Source: Dryococelus australis
Lineage: Eukaryota; Arthropoda; Insecta; Phasmatodea; Phasmatidae
Assembly (NCBI GenBank): GCA_029891345.1
Contig: CM057000.1
Location: forward strand, 129,741,338 to 129,805,337
Reading direction: 5' to 3'
Length of the DNA: 64,000 bases
The position numbers and the translations under genes were made by a program. Shown here in pieces: positions 46,203 to 55,680 of the stretch (positions are counted from its first letter, which is position 1; each line of letters begins with the position of its first letter). A model generated the notes under the pieces. The model did no database searches. It worked only from the letters and a program-made list of their open reading frames with translations, and was not told where the DNA came from.

Positions 46203-46375
46203 TAGGAGCCAGTATTGAACTTTGCCACAGACTAGTCATCAGTAAAATGATTGGTTCACCGCTGAAGTCTCATAGGTATACGATACGCAGTACTACGAGA
46301 ACACTGCACGCCAGTTCAGAGCCCTGCGCATAGCGGCGAAGGCGCTCTTGTAAGGCGTGCCAGTGTAGCCCTTAT
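46203..46375. repeat. Repeat D, copy 2
   Basis: Matches 14488-14650 (tattgaactttgccacagac, agttcagagccctgcgca, tagcggcgaaggcgc, tagcccttat). Directly adjoins TIR-C copy 2. Confidence 0.6.
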
Positions 46376-46378
46376 AGC

Positions 46379-46662
46379 TAGGGATAGGAATATTTCTCGA
46401 ATTCATTTCGGGACAAGATAGACGTCAAACTCATATACGGTGAAGTCACCTTTGCAATTGTATTACAGTTAATTAGACACGCCCTAGACGCTTCTGAGCC
46501 AATAGCAAACTTGCAAAGAAACAAGTAGCGAATCCCATACTGCCAGGTGTGAGGTATCACTGGGGCAGCAGCCAATGACGAAACAGCTGAGGTCCTAGTG
46601 TACACAGGACTGTGGAGTCTAGCCTACAGTTCATTGAACTCGCGAAATTTTTCCTATCCCTA
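46379..46662. mobile_element. MITE TIR-C, copy 2
   Basis: Ends tagggataggaatatttctc and, inverted, cgaaatttttcctatcccta. The body shares gacgtcaaactc, gagccaatagcaaacttgca and catactgccaggtgtgag with copy 1. Confidence 0.9.
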
Positions 46663-46667
46663 CTTAA

Positions 46668-46804
46668 ATAGTCCATTCACGACTGGGACAGACTTATGAA
46701 AATCAACCTTTGAAAAAACACCCTAACCATTACATGCATGCATAGCTAGGGTGTTTTTTCAAAGGTTGATTTTCATAAGTCTGTTCCAGTCGTGAATGGA
46801 TTAT
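46668..46804. mobile_element. Near-perfect foldback, 58-bp arms
   Basis: The left arm (46668-46727) and right arm (46743-46804) are inverted copies with about two mismatches, separated by a loop of about 16 bases containing atgcatgcat. The arms contain catttcacgac-like ends and aaaatcaacctttgaaaaaa, echoing the TIR-A terminus (gttcac...gaaatcaacctt). It is short enough to be a compact MITE derived from TIR-A. Confidence 0.92.
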
Positions 46805-46857
46805 AGCCCCTGCGTTTCTCGGCCAGAAAAGGAGAAAAACGACGCAGGCAAGCGGGA

Positions 46858-47075
46858 CCCTCAACAACGAGGTCTTGAGAGCCAATGAGGGTGAAGCGAA
46901 GTGAGAACGGAGCAATGCCGGAATGCAAGGACGGGGGAAACGGGACATCCCCGAGAAAACCCACCGACCAGCGGCATAGTCCGACACAATTCCCCGACTA
47001 CGAAAATCCGTGAGTGGTTTGAACCCGGTCCGCCTTGGTGAGAGGCGAACAGTCTAACCGCTCAGCTGTGCCGGA
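46858..47075 (-). mobile_element. tRNA-derived SINE, copy 6
   Basis: Nearly complete on the minus strand: ctgagcggttagactgttcg, then accgggttcaaaccactcac (A/B boxes), atgccgctggtcggtgggtt, and ccctcattggctctcaagac, ending at gttgttgaggg. The head clearly derives from a tRNA. Confidence 0.94.
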
Positions 47076-47271
47076 GAGTACTTGAACTCCGCAGTTCCGC
47101 TGTGCTTGCTTGCTAGCTCAGGCAGACCGCTAACACGCCAGCCTTGTTTCCGGCTAGCGGCGCACGCGTGGTAATAGCGCCCGCCAAGGTCGCGTGTCGC
47201 AAACTTCCCTGACTTCCTCTCGCCGTGTGGGACCCACCCACTGACGTCAAAGAGCTGTCCGATGTTCACCT

Positions 47272-47320
47272 CTAACACTTCGAGTGCGGTACATGTTTAC
47301 TGGCAATCAGGACAAGCCCT
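47272..47320 (+). mobile_element. piggyBac-like terminus, copy 1
   Basis: ctaacacttcgagtgcggta with tttactggcaatcaggacaa matches 51920-51970, where the first bases are TTAA followed by CACTTTGACTG. That is the usual target site and end type of piggyBac elements. No transposase found nearby. Confidence 0.45.
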
Positions 47321-47915
47321 AAATAGTTCAAAATGTGGGCATCATACTTGCACAGCATACTGCTCCTGGATTCGAGAGTTTCAGCAGAAAGTGGAGGAGG
47401 GCGTGGACTGTTGCCAACCTAAGAAAATTGGTGTACACTATGGAAAAATCACTCAAAAGTCACCAAGAATCGACAATAGTCACGTCGTAATTAGAAAAAA
47501 AGTGTTTGGGTTATCTCAGAGTGCTCCCATACCACGAAAATGAATTGCGAATACGAAGGGCTGCCTTTGACGTCGACGAGCATGGGGCTGTGGTCTGCAT
47601 CATCGCTAAATGACTGACCCCAGTGCCGATTCTGCGATCGAGTTTTCACCTACGTTAAAAATGCATGTCGGGAGGAGAGGGTGGTCTCTACGGAAACCTG
47701 CTGAATGAAAACTTCAAGAACGTCTTTTCAGTGCGGTTTCTCCAAATTGCACGGGGCGGTATTTTGAAGAGACATTCTATAACATTGTAGCAGTGGTTCT
47801 CTGTGACTACAATCAGCCACACCTTGGCTTCCGCCTCCGCCTCTGCAATCAAGAGTCATTTACCAGTCATTTAGGAGTCATTTAAGAGCTGTTTACGAGT
47901 CAGTCGGCTGGAGTC
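47320..47915. other. Unassigned sequence
   Basis: An open frame at 47262-47543 has no recognisable domain. Short repeats of gagtcattta type lie at 47850-47900. Confidence 0.35.
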
Positions 47916-47919
47916 ACTT

Positions 47920-48046
47920 GGCAACTCGGTGACTCGCTGGCCGGTGTCCGAACAATGCATTAATGGCGCAATACGGTTGGTTCGGCGTCAATAAGAAGTC
48001 GTAGGGCTTACTTACTCATATATTATAAGCAGTAGGGATGTCAGCT
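47920..48046 (+). promoter_or_regulatory. Conserved promoter region, zinc-finger family copy 2
   Basis: gcattaatgg, ggttggttcggcgtcaata and tcgtagggctta match the region upstream of copy 1. TATTATAAGC (48021-48030) stands about 20 bases before TCAGCTGAG (48041-48049), which is identical in copy 1. I read these as TATA box and start region; the spacing is slightly short for a classic TATA promoter. Confidence 0.5.
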
Positions 48047-48138
48047 GAGAGACTTAGTTTGATAGCAGCTCCCGTGAAAGGTGGATGCTCTCGGCTAGCT
48101 TCCGCATCTTCGCATCTAAGTCTTACACTGCATCTGCA

Positions 48139-48543
48139 ATGCCATCGGGCACTCCAGAGCTAATGGTAGCTACGGCAGTGACATCGACGTCTTCGGGAGT
48201 CGTGCCAGCAGTGTCATCAACTTCTTCGAGCGGCACTCCTATACCATCGACTTCATCGAATGGGTCTCCTACAGCATTGCTGCAACCGATGGCTTCAGGC
48301 ATGACGTCGACAGCGCCATCGAGATCTTCGGGTGGGCCACCTGCAGCAGCTCCATGGGCATCGCCAACTGGACCATCGAGCTCTGTTACAGCACCATCTG
48401 TAGGGTCAACCACCTCTGCTGAACCATTCCGACACTATAAGTGTCGCTCCTGTGAAGAAACCTTCATGGGCAGCAGCCATGCTCGACGAAATGAGCGCTC
48501 AAATTGTGCTATAAATCTCGGTTGCATGAGACAGTTTACTTAG
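48139..48543 (+). CDS. Ser/Thr/Pro-rich zinc-finger family, copy 2
   Basis: ATG 48139 to TAG 48541 gives 134 residues; the frame is open upstream to 48085 without an ATG. Residues 1-95 are low-complexity Ser/Thr/Pro/Ala/Gly built from tcg/act-type codons with no membrane or signal segment. A zinc-finger start follows at about residues 99-120 (HYKCRSCEETF, Cys 102 and 105, then SHARRNERSNC). Copy 1 has His where this copy has Asn in RRHE/RRNE, and continues into a full finger that is lost here. The finger is therefore probably incomplete. Leader and 3' UTR are shared with copy 1. I do not recognise the family; DNA or RNA binding is a guess from the finger. Confidence 0.55.
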   Translation: MPSGTPELMVATAVTSTSSGVVPAVSSTSSSGTPIPSTSSNGSPTALLQPMASGMTSTAPSRSSGGPPAAAPWASPTGPSSSVTAPSVGSTTSAEPFRHYKCRSCEETFMGSSHARRNERSNCAINLGCMRQFT

Positions 48544-48562
48544 ACATATTAAAGAAAATTTT

Positions 48563-48640
48563 AATTTTTTTGAGGGCATTAGCGAGTGTAATAAATTAAG
48601 TGAATAAAAAAATGAATGTGAATAAAATTGTGTTTTATTT
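48563..48640 (+). terminator. Conserved 3' UTR and poly(A) signal, copy 2
   Basis: ttttttgagggcattagcga, gtgtaataaattaa and gaataaaattgtgttttatt match the copy 1 downstream sequence block for block. AATAAA at about 48621 is the likely polyadenylation signal and is conserved. Confidence 0.65.
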
Positions 48641-48644
48641 CATG

Positions 48645-49030
48645 TAATCCTAATTTGTCAGAATATAATTAAAAATTAAAACGGTGCAGAAATAAAATAC
48701 ATTTAATTAGAAAGCACTGTGTAAAGTACCATTTATGTACATACATACATTCTCGGTGCACGCAGCAGGGGCCAGTAACCACCGTGCAGCTCTAGGGAAA
48801 CTGAATGTATTCCGACCACTCACAAGCGAGCAGCAAGGAGCCCAATTACACGCGACTTGTGGAATCACCTGCCAAGCTACGCTTTAGAGGCGGAGTTGTA
48901 AACTGCCGTGCAACAGGGTACAGCACAGGGCTAACGTCAACTTGCCCTGCAACAGTTCACCGCACGCCACTGAGCGTGCGGCTACCGTGGCTGTCACAAC
49001 GCCCAACACGCAGGCGGGAACGGTGCCTCC
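48645..49030. other. Unassigned sequence
   Basis: AT-rich then GC-richer. The frame at 48805-49050 has no domain and runs into a MITE. Confidence 0.35.
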
Positions 49031-49031
49031 A

Positions 49032-49458
49032 TAAAGGCTGTTCACGGTAAACTGAGCACTTTTGAAATCAACCTAAGGACAAAGTCACCGCTCCTACCTG
49101 CATATATTGTAACGGGCCCACCGAGTGACATGCGCCCAGTAAAGTTGGAAATGATGGAAGCGGAAGTAGTTCCATATCTTAACGTCGAATAAAAAGTGTT
49201 AGGTAACCATTTGTAGTAACTTAAATTATTTCCATAACTTCATGGCTTTTTAATGCGTCGAAGTGTAAATATGAGCAGAATTTTTTAAATATTTACTTTT
49301 GTAATAATTTCACTGTTTCACTTGACCGACGCATGAAGAAAGCGATGAGTCCCGTGGCAATGACAATTTTACATAAGGAGGAAGAACACACAACTTGCAT
49401 ACAAATAGATCTTAAGCAAGGCTTCCAAAAGTGCTAATTTTACATTGAACAGCCTATA
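49032..49458. mobile_element. MITE TIR-A, copy A5
   Basis: Ends taaaggctgttcacggtaaa and, inverted, attttacattgaacagccta. All internal landmarks are present (gggcccaccgagtgacatgc, tcttaacgtcgaataaaaag, ttgaccgacgcatgaagaaa). Confidence 0.95.
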
Positions 49459-49463
49459 GGAGC

Positions 49464-49523
49464 AGTGACTTGTTTCTAAGGTTGATTTCAAAAGTGCTCA
49501 CACTTTATCGTGAACGGCGTTTA
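49464..49523. mobile_element. MITE TIR-A, end fragment A6
   Basis: tttctaaggttgatttcaaa, agtgctcac and tcgtgaacggcgttta form the terminal 60 bp of the family, without the rest. It starts six bases after copy A5 ends, so it is either a truncated neighbour or a rearrangement product. Confidence 0.85.
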
Positions 49524-49529
49524 CCACGA

Positions 49530-49985
49530 CCTCATCTCCTCCAGTACAGAAGACCTCAACCCCTTGCTCAAAAACGTTCGCGGAATGGCTCGCTCGATGG
49601 TGGGGGTGGGAGAGGGGGGATAGCAGGAGATACGTACTTGCCTTGAGGCGTACCCGTTATCCTTGCTTGGAATGGAAGGGCTTGAGGGGGAAGGGGGGGT
49701 ACTTGTTTCGCAAGCGCCTTGCCTCATGTGAGGACGTGCTCGGCTGTGCGATCACGCACCTTGCGCTTATCACTTTCACTATGCAAACCATTGCCGCACG
49801 CACCCACACGCAGTGCCCTGCGTCATCGCCTGGAGGTCGTAGATGGCGAGGGGAGTTCGAGACCTCGATAAGTAGTGCAATGAGTGAAGTCAGATCGCAG
49901 ACCCCTGCGCCCATATTAAAAGTTGTACGCGTTCCCGTATGCAGAGTAACACGAGAAATTTGCGATTCAAATTAGTTTAGGATGA
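49530..49985. other. Unassigned GC-rich sequence
   Basis: G-rich tracts (49600-49700) and overlapping open frames on both strands without domains. Confidence 0.35.
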
Positions 49986-49989
49986 TATG

Positions 49990-50281
49990 TAGGGACACCC
50001 GAATTCCGCGAAAAGATTTCACGACCAGTTGTATTTCATAACACTTTAGCTCAGATCCACTTTCGTGATTGGATGGTTTCCGTGTTACGCGTGTTAAGTG
50101 TATACCCGCGAATCAGAGAAGCACAGCTTGACGTTACCTGATTCTGATTGGCCAGTTAAGTAGGAGAAGATCTTCTCATAAAGACACGCCACCAAAAAGA
50201 AAAAGGAAACTGTTGAAATGCCCATAGGGTACGGAAATCTAGCATGTGCGGAAATCTTTTCGCGAAATTCGGGTGTCCCTA
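49990..50281. mobile_element. hAT-type MITE, copy 4 (best preserved)
   Basis: The TIRs, tagggacacccgaattccgc and its near-exact inverse ending 50281, match over about 30 bp. Flanks atgatatg (49982-49989) and ttgatatg (50282-50289) are an 8-bp duplication with one mismatch. About 290 bp, non-coding. Confidence 0.95.
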
Positions 50282-50476
50282 TTGATATGTAAAGGAAAAG
50301 GTCTATTAACTAGTGAAATGCAAACTTATATGGAATAAGAATTATGCTGTACTGAACAAGAATTTGATGTCTTTTAAGAACATAGTATAATTAGTCTACT
50401 ATTACCTCAAAAAATCTCGCATGTGGAGGATATATGTTTATGTTGAATTTTATATCTGTGTGTTGAGAACCAGGCC

Positions 50477-50806
50477 TCAGAGAAATGGTAATTGAATATG
50501 TAAATTAAACTGCACGGATTCTTCTTTTACTGCCCGGAGAACACCTGATAGTATACTTAATTTAGCAAGAGCCGAAGATCCTAGACCAGGAATTTGTTCA
50601 AGATTAATTATTAAGCTTGAATACTTATAATATATTAAAATTTCGTCATGTTCTGCAATTACCATTTTTCTCTGATGGAACTTAAAATCCTCGAGGTTGT
50701 CATTTGCTATTATACTGAAGAAGTACTTAAATATGATTTCTTGATTGTCTTCTTGCTTGTGTTTAAAGTAGAAGGAGATCGGCAGGAAATTTAATCCCTC
50801 GATCAT
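50477..50806 (-). CDS. Unidentified 109-residue open frame
   Basis: ATG 50806 to TGA 50477 reads MIEGLNFLPISFYFKHKQED, then IFKYFFSIIAND, DFKFHQRKMVIAEHDEILIY and IPGLGSSALAKLSILSGVL. The composition is mixed and protein-like rather than repetitive, unlike most chance frames here. An in-frame stop lies eight codons upstream. tacag just before 50813 could be a splice acceptor without a good pyrimidine tract. I do not recognise the family. It may be an exon, a retrocopy fragment, or chance. Confidence 0.3.
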   Translation of the reverse strand: MIEGLNFLPISFYFKHKQEDNQEIIFKYFFSIIANDNLEDFKFHQRKMVIAEHDEILIYYKYSSLIINLEQIPGLGSSALAKLSILSGVLRAVKEESVQFNLHIQLPFL

Positions 50807-51017
50807 TAAAATACGTAGTATCTGTATTTATGCCACAGTGTTGTTCTTGGATGTAGTACTTAATACATGCCAGAAAGTAAGTATGCTGATTCATGCAAGC
50901 ACTTCATACGTATCAAAATATTAATAGATGTGAAATTCAAATTAAAAATTTTAATACCAGAAAAATGTTTTAATGGTATTTAATGTGTCACACACGCCAT
51001 ACACACAGTAGGGTAAA

Positions 51018-51468
51018 GAGATTTGGGCGGCGTCTTGAGAGCCGATGAGGGTGGAGCAAGATGAGAATGGAGTAGCGCTGGAATGAAGAGGTTGGGGGAA
51101 ACGGGAGATCCCCGAGTAAACCCTCCTGATCAGCGTAGTCGTCCGGCACGATTCCCAGTTGCGAAAATCCGGAATGGCCCGGCCGGGAATTGAACCCGGT
51201 TCGCCTCCCCCTCTCTACTAGATTTTCGCACATACTAACAAGAGCATGTTTCCGAATACTCTTTCTCCTGTAGCATTTCTGTTTAATGCATGAACATTTG
51301 GAATTCTTTCCTGTCGCGAGGGTTTATACGTCTCTCTTGAGGGTTTTCCCCTTGCTCTTCTAGTTATAGTCTTAGCTGTAGGGCACTTAGTTATAAGGTA
51401 AAGTAGAAAAAAACCCGGTACGCCTTGGTGGGAGGCGAGCAGTCTAACCGCACAGCCACCCCAGCCCC
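51018..51468 (-). mobile_element. tRNA-derived SINE, copy 7, split by an insert
   Basis: The body and B-box part lie at 51018-51206 (gattttcgcaactgggaatc, gtgccggacgactac, gatccccgtttcccc-like block). The A-box part of the head is at 51412-51468 (ggctgtgcggttagactgct, cgcctcccaccaaggcg). The two parts are separated by a 205-bp insertion. Confidence 0.92.
51207..51411 (+). mobile_element. Retroposed insert of about 205 bp in the SINE
   Basis: The insert is bracketed by aacccggttcgcct (51193-51206) and aacccggtacgcct (51412-51425), a 14-bp duplication with one mismatch. It ends in an A-rich stretch (gtagaaaaaa) just before the second copy. Long target duplication plus A-rich 3' end is the signature of LINE-type retroposition. 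The source sequence is not recognised. Confidence 0.75.
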
Positions 51469-51481
51469 TCGATAAGCAGGG

Positions 51482-51735
51482 GCTGAGAAATCTCGCGGGT
51501 TCACTTTAGGACACACTAGACTTCAAACACATGCCCATTCCTGTTATTAGACACACCCCCAGGTGATCTCCGAGCCAATCAGAGACCTGCAAGGAAACAA
51601 GCAGCGAATCTCGTGCCACCTGGTCCGAGGTCAAACTGGCTACAACACTGGGGCAGCGGACAATGAACCAAATGTTGAGGCACGGGAAGACACATGATCG
51701 TGCAGTCAAGCCTACAGGTCCTGTCCCTATCGTTA
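51482..51735. mobile_element. MITE TIR-C, copy 3 (worn)
   Basis: It shares gagaaatctcgcgggttcac-like left end, gagccaatcagagacctgca with aggaaacaagcagcgaatc, ccaatgaaccaaatgttgag-like words, cctacaggtcctgtccctat with TIR-C copies 1 and 2. Confidence 0.75.
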
Positions 51736-51919
51736 AGTAACGCCACTCTGCCACCACGTGGTGCGAACCATGGACTCAAGACGAAGTAGAGCGACCTCGC
51801 TGGCTGCGCACAACCAGTCTCCGTGCCCCAACATTGAACTGCTTTTCTGCCAACACGACTGACGAAAATGGCGTGAATTGGATTTGAGGTTATAACACAG
51901 TTTAGTAAACAAGTGCAGT

Positions 51920-51970
51920 TTAACACTTTGACTGAGGTAGATATTTACTGGCAATCAAGACAAGCTAAAG
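51920..51970 (+). mobile_element. piggyBac-like terminus, copy 2
   Basis: TTAA at 51920-51923 is followed by CACTTTGACTGAGGTAG and tttactggcaatcaagacaa. TTAA plus a CACTTTGACTG-type end is typical of piggyBac transposons. The opposite end was not found. Confidence 0.5.
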
Positions 51971-52169
51971 TAAGTCTCCTATATTCACGGCTGTATCGTC
52001 ATCAGCTCACGCTCTTCTCCATATTCCCATTTACAACCGTCCTATTGACTCATACAATAAACAATTTTCATTACTGGCTGGCTCTTCTCTGCCAATATAC
52101 TGCCGGGTTGAAAGTGTTCCAGTCAATTATAAATAACGTATAATCCATTCTTTTCATTTCATCAATCTA

Positions 52170-52341
52170 CACTTTGAGCGCTGTTGACGTAATATTACTT
52201 TGCATAGGTCGTTAGTGCAGGTGAAGTAATATGTCCTCGCTTGCGTCTGTAAACAATGGGGATGTCGTAACAGCACGACAAACTCCATAGAACTCAGTTA
52301 AAAACAGACGACGTAATAGTCCGTTGGCAGCGCTCGAAGTG
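52170..52341. mobile_element. Small MITE (172 bp), cactttgagcgctg ends
   Basis: cactttgagcgctgttgacg at 52170 is inverted at 52341 (ttggcagcgctcgaagtg), with the match continuing through attac and gtc. A second copy begins at 63956. No coding sequence. Confidence 0.75.
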
Positions 52342-52445
52342 TTTATTTCAAAATTGGCGAAATTATTCTATTAATAAAATAGTGCTTCTCATTTAAAAAT
52401 CAATATACAAACGAGCACGTTCATCACTGTTGGCCATATGACTTA

Positions 52446-53034
52446 TGCCCGGTTTTACCAACATCTTCCCCGATCCAAGATAGAATGATCTCAGTTCCGA
52501 ACTAGGATCAAGTTTGATCTTGGTTTCAATGTAAACGTGTTGAACCGACGAAATTTCATGATTCCGGATCTCTAATTCGTCGATCTTGGTTCCAAAATGA
52601 CAGATCGATAATAAGTATGAGACAAATTTTGCTATTGGTTCGTAATATATGACGTCATGGTAGTAGGAGTATTTTTCACTATAGAGAGAACTAGATGTGA
52701 GATGTTTTATTTGTTTTAAGTTAATTATTGTTGTACGAATTTTACTGAATAATATTCAAGTACGTATAAAGTTGTTTTAATTTCCCAAGAAAACAATCGA
52801 ACGTAGTTCTATCTGTTGGCATATTTACAAACTACATTTGTCGACGATTGCTGCTGATCTCGGATCGAGAGTTCGAACCGCCAATTTCGGTGTTTCGAAA
52901 CAACGTCGTTGGTTCGAAATTAACTTCATCTCGATCTCCAGTCCAGTTCTCAACTCGAATGGTGTAACAGTTTTCTGTGTCGATCTTGGATGCGATCTCG
53001 GATCGTGTTTGGAACCACCATGGTGCAACCGGGC
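52446..53034. mobile_element. PIF/Harbinger-like non-autonomous element, copy 1
   Basis: Ends gcccggttttaccaacatct and, inverted, gcccggttgcaccatggtgg. The body is packed with gatctcggatc / ttggttccaa words. Inverted, it matches 62583-63133 along its full length (gacgtcat, ttctatctgttggcatattt, tttgtcgacgattgctgctg). The GGGCCGGTTGCACCA end type is common in PIF/Harbinger MITEs. Confidence 0.82.
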
Positions 53035-53244
53035 ATTTGACAGTTTGTTACTTTGGGCAAGGTCAATGTCAGGCACATGTGCAGATTACAAATAATCGGC
53101 CTACTTCGTTTTTAGCCTATGGTGCAAACAGGGTGCAAATTAAACTTTTTGGCGATAGGGAATTTTTTTATAGTGGACTCAACAATTTAGGAGATTTGAG
53201 TTTCCCAGCAAAGTGACTTGTATCTAATATCAGAAATATGTAGG

Positions 53245-53648
53245 TAAAGGCGGTTCACGATAAAATGAGCAGTTTTGAAATCAACCTTAGAAAAATGTAA
53301 CTGCCCCTCCCTGCATAATATGTTTTAACGGGTGCACTGAGTGACATGCACCCAGTAAAGTTGGTAACGATGGATGAGAAGTAGTTCTGTATCTTAACGT
53401 CACATTAAAAGAGTCAGGTAACCATTTCTGATAATTTAAATTATTTCTTTCGCTTTCTATTTCTTTTTAATAAGCAGATATGTAAAACATTTACTTTTAA
53501 TTTCACTGTTTCACTTGACCGACGCATGAATATAGTGATGAGGCCAATGACCATGTTAATATTACATAAGGCGGAAGAATACACTACGTGCATACAAGTA
53601 GATCTTAAGCAGGGCTTTCAAAAGTGATCATTTTTTGTTGACAGTCTA
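53245..53648. mobile_element. MITE TIR-A, copy A7
   Basis: The left end taaaggcggttcacgataaa and body variant cctgcataatatgttttaac are shared only with copy A8. The right end is worn (tttttgttgacagtcta). Confidence 0.93.
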
Positions 53649-53961
53649 ATTTATTTTGGCACAAGGCATAGGTTTTATTTATTCAAGCGTGTGTATTTTG
53701 TCTGACGAACAAAATTAACTTTGTTGCTTTTCAAGTTTTCTTTAATCAACGAAATATTTTGTTGGGGCAACTAAATATATTGTCGTCCCTAAACAAACAA
53801 ATATTTTGTTGGCTGTTGATCGTGGACACGTTGCGTACGAATGATATTAAATGGCTATTACTGCACGCAGTTAGGTATCAACCTGCAATCTTGCTTGTAG
53901 CCAATCTAATTTGTGTTTAGTGTTAGTGTAATCGGGCACGAAGCACGCTGTTCACTAGTTA

Positions 53962-54340
53962 TAGGCTATTCACGATCAAATGAGCACTTTTGAAAGCCCA
54001 GCTTAAGATCTACTTGTATACACGCTGTGTATTCTTCCGCCTTAAGTAAGTTTAACATTGCCATGGGCTCCATCACTTTATTCATGCGTCGGTCACGGGA
54101 AATTGTCAAATTTTAGAAAAGTAAATATTTTACAAATCTGCTCATTTTCACACTTTGAAATGGTTACCTAACACTTTTTATGCTATGTTAAGATACAAAA
54201 CTACTTCTCATACATCGTTACCAACTTTACTGGGTGCATGTCACTCAGTGCACCCGTTAAAACATATTATGCAGGTAGGGGCAGTTACATTTTTCTAAGG
54301 TTGATTTCAAAACTGCTCATTTTATCGTGAACCGCCTTTA
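53962..54340. mobile_element. MITE TIR-A, copy A8 (inverted relative to A7)
   Basis: Read on the minus strand it begins taaaggcggttcacgataaa, exactly as A7 does, and has the same cctgcataatatgttttaac variant. The other end, taggctattcacgatcaaat, is intact. It lacks the ttctttcgctttc stretch that A7 has. Confidence 0.93.
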
Positions 54341-54427
54341 CTAAATACTCTGACATTATGAAATATCACATCTCAACTTCAGTGATGGCTTAACGCTGGG
54401 GACTGGAGCAATAATTAACTCCTTGTT

Positions 54428-54470
54428 GTTGATGTTAAGAGCCGCCCAAGTCTCGTCACTCACAGTTTCG
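54428..54470 (+). mobile_element. SINE 3' end fragment, copy 8
   Basis: ttgatgttaagagccgccca with agtctcgtcactcac is the last 40 bp of the SINE family, without body or head. Confidence 0.8.
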
Positions 54471-54474
54471 CCTC

Positions 54475-54940
54475 TGTACTCCCACCGTATTCTTTGCTCG
54501 TGCTGTGGTAACTGGCCGAGAGTCTCAGAGGGGCAGCACCTTGTCATGGGACGCGGAACAAGGAACACAGGCACACTGGCGTGTCGTCACGGTGAGCTCA
54601 GGAAGACGGCGCAATACGACGGGGAAATGCGTCGGCCATAGCATCGCCTTTCTTGGAGCGGCGCGTGAAAGTGCAGGAGACTTGTTTGTCGCGTTGACGA
54701 CTCCGGTCACCGCACCCTCCCAAACCCCCTCTTCACCTTCACACTTTGCAGCAGCCCGTCACGTTATTACGAAATTCCCCGTTTATTATTTCAACTGTAA
54801 GAAATTCACTACACAAATAAAAGTTCCCAAACCTCGTATTTTCACACCTCGCATGGATCATTGCAGTTGCATTTACGGAGCCCGAGTTCAATAAACATTG
54901 AAAGATCCACAGCTACAATGTCAACAACACAAACAATGTT
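54475..54940. other. Unassigned GC-richer sequence
   Basis: Overlapping frames on both strands (54423-54894) show no domain. Confidence 0.35.
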
Positions 54941-54941
54941 A

Positions 54942-55352
54942 TAGGATGTTCTAAGTTAATTGAGAACTTTTCGATATCAACTTTTGGAAAATGTCACTGC
55001 CTCCGCCTACGTTTATTTTAACAGGTACACTGACTGGCATTAGCCTGGTTATGTTGGTAACGGCGATGAGGAAGTAGTTCCATAACTTAATGTCGAATTA
55101 AACATTTTAGGTAAACATTTGTAAATACTGAATACATTTTTTCTTTATAATTTTTAAAGCATAATTACCTGTAATAATTTGCACATTTATTAAAATATTT
55201 TCTTTTCTAATAATTTCGCAGTTGCACTTTGCCAACGCGTGAATAAAGTGATCAGGTTAAATTTACATAAGGTGAAAGAATGCACAATGTGCATACAAGT
55301 AGATCTTAAGCAGTGCTTTTAAAGGTGCTCAGGTCACTGTGAACAGCCTGTA
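54942..55352. mobile_element. MITE TIR-A, copy A9 (diverged)
   Basis: Ends taggatgttctaagttaatt and, inverted, tcactgtgaacagcctgta. The body keeps ttggtaacggcgatgaggaa, and acaagtagatcttaagcagt. It is the most diverged full-length copy. Confidence 0.85.
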
Positions 55353-55680
55353 GTGATGGGCGAATGGAAACGATTAGATACACCAGTATTCGATAACGCG
55401 CTGGATACGAAGTAGCTAGTACCGATTCTCGGTAATACTCGTTACTCTAGTAGCTATCCACAAAGCTGTACTGAGAAGATATCGCGCAGGTTCGGGCGGA
55501 TTCGTGTCGAGATACGAAGCGATGTTGCACTGCAGAAAAATAACTAGTCCCCTGCATGGCACGAGGATGGGCAGGAACAACTGCTAGGTCTGGGAGAGAG
55601 GCGTGATTAAACATTACTCTTTACTTGGCATCTTCAGAAAACTAGTTAGGTCTATGCCACTCGCTACATTATTGACCTTG
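55353..55680. other. Unassigned sequence
   Basis: gtgatgggcgaatggaaacg begins a stretch rich in gata/cgata words (55355-55510). No frame and no partner seen. Confidence 0.35.

Noticed and set aside
48123..48413. Minus-strand frame of 96 codons opposite the Ser/Thr/Pro-rich gene
   Set aside because: It is an antisense shadow produced by the repeated tcg/act codons.
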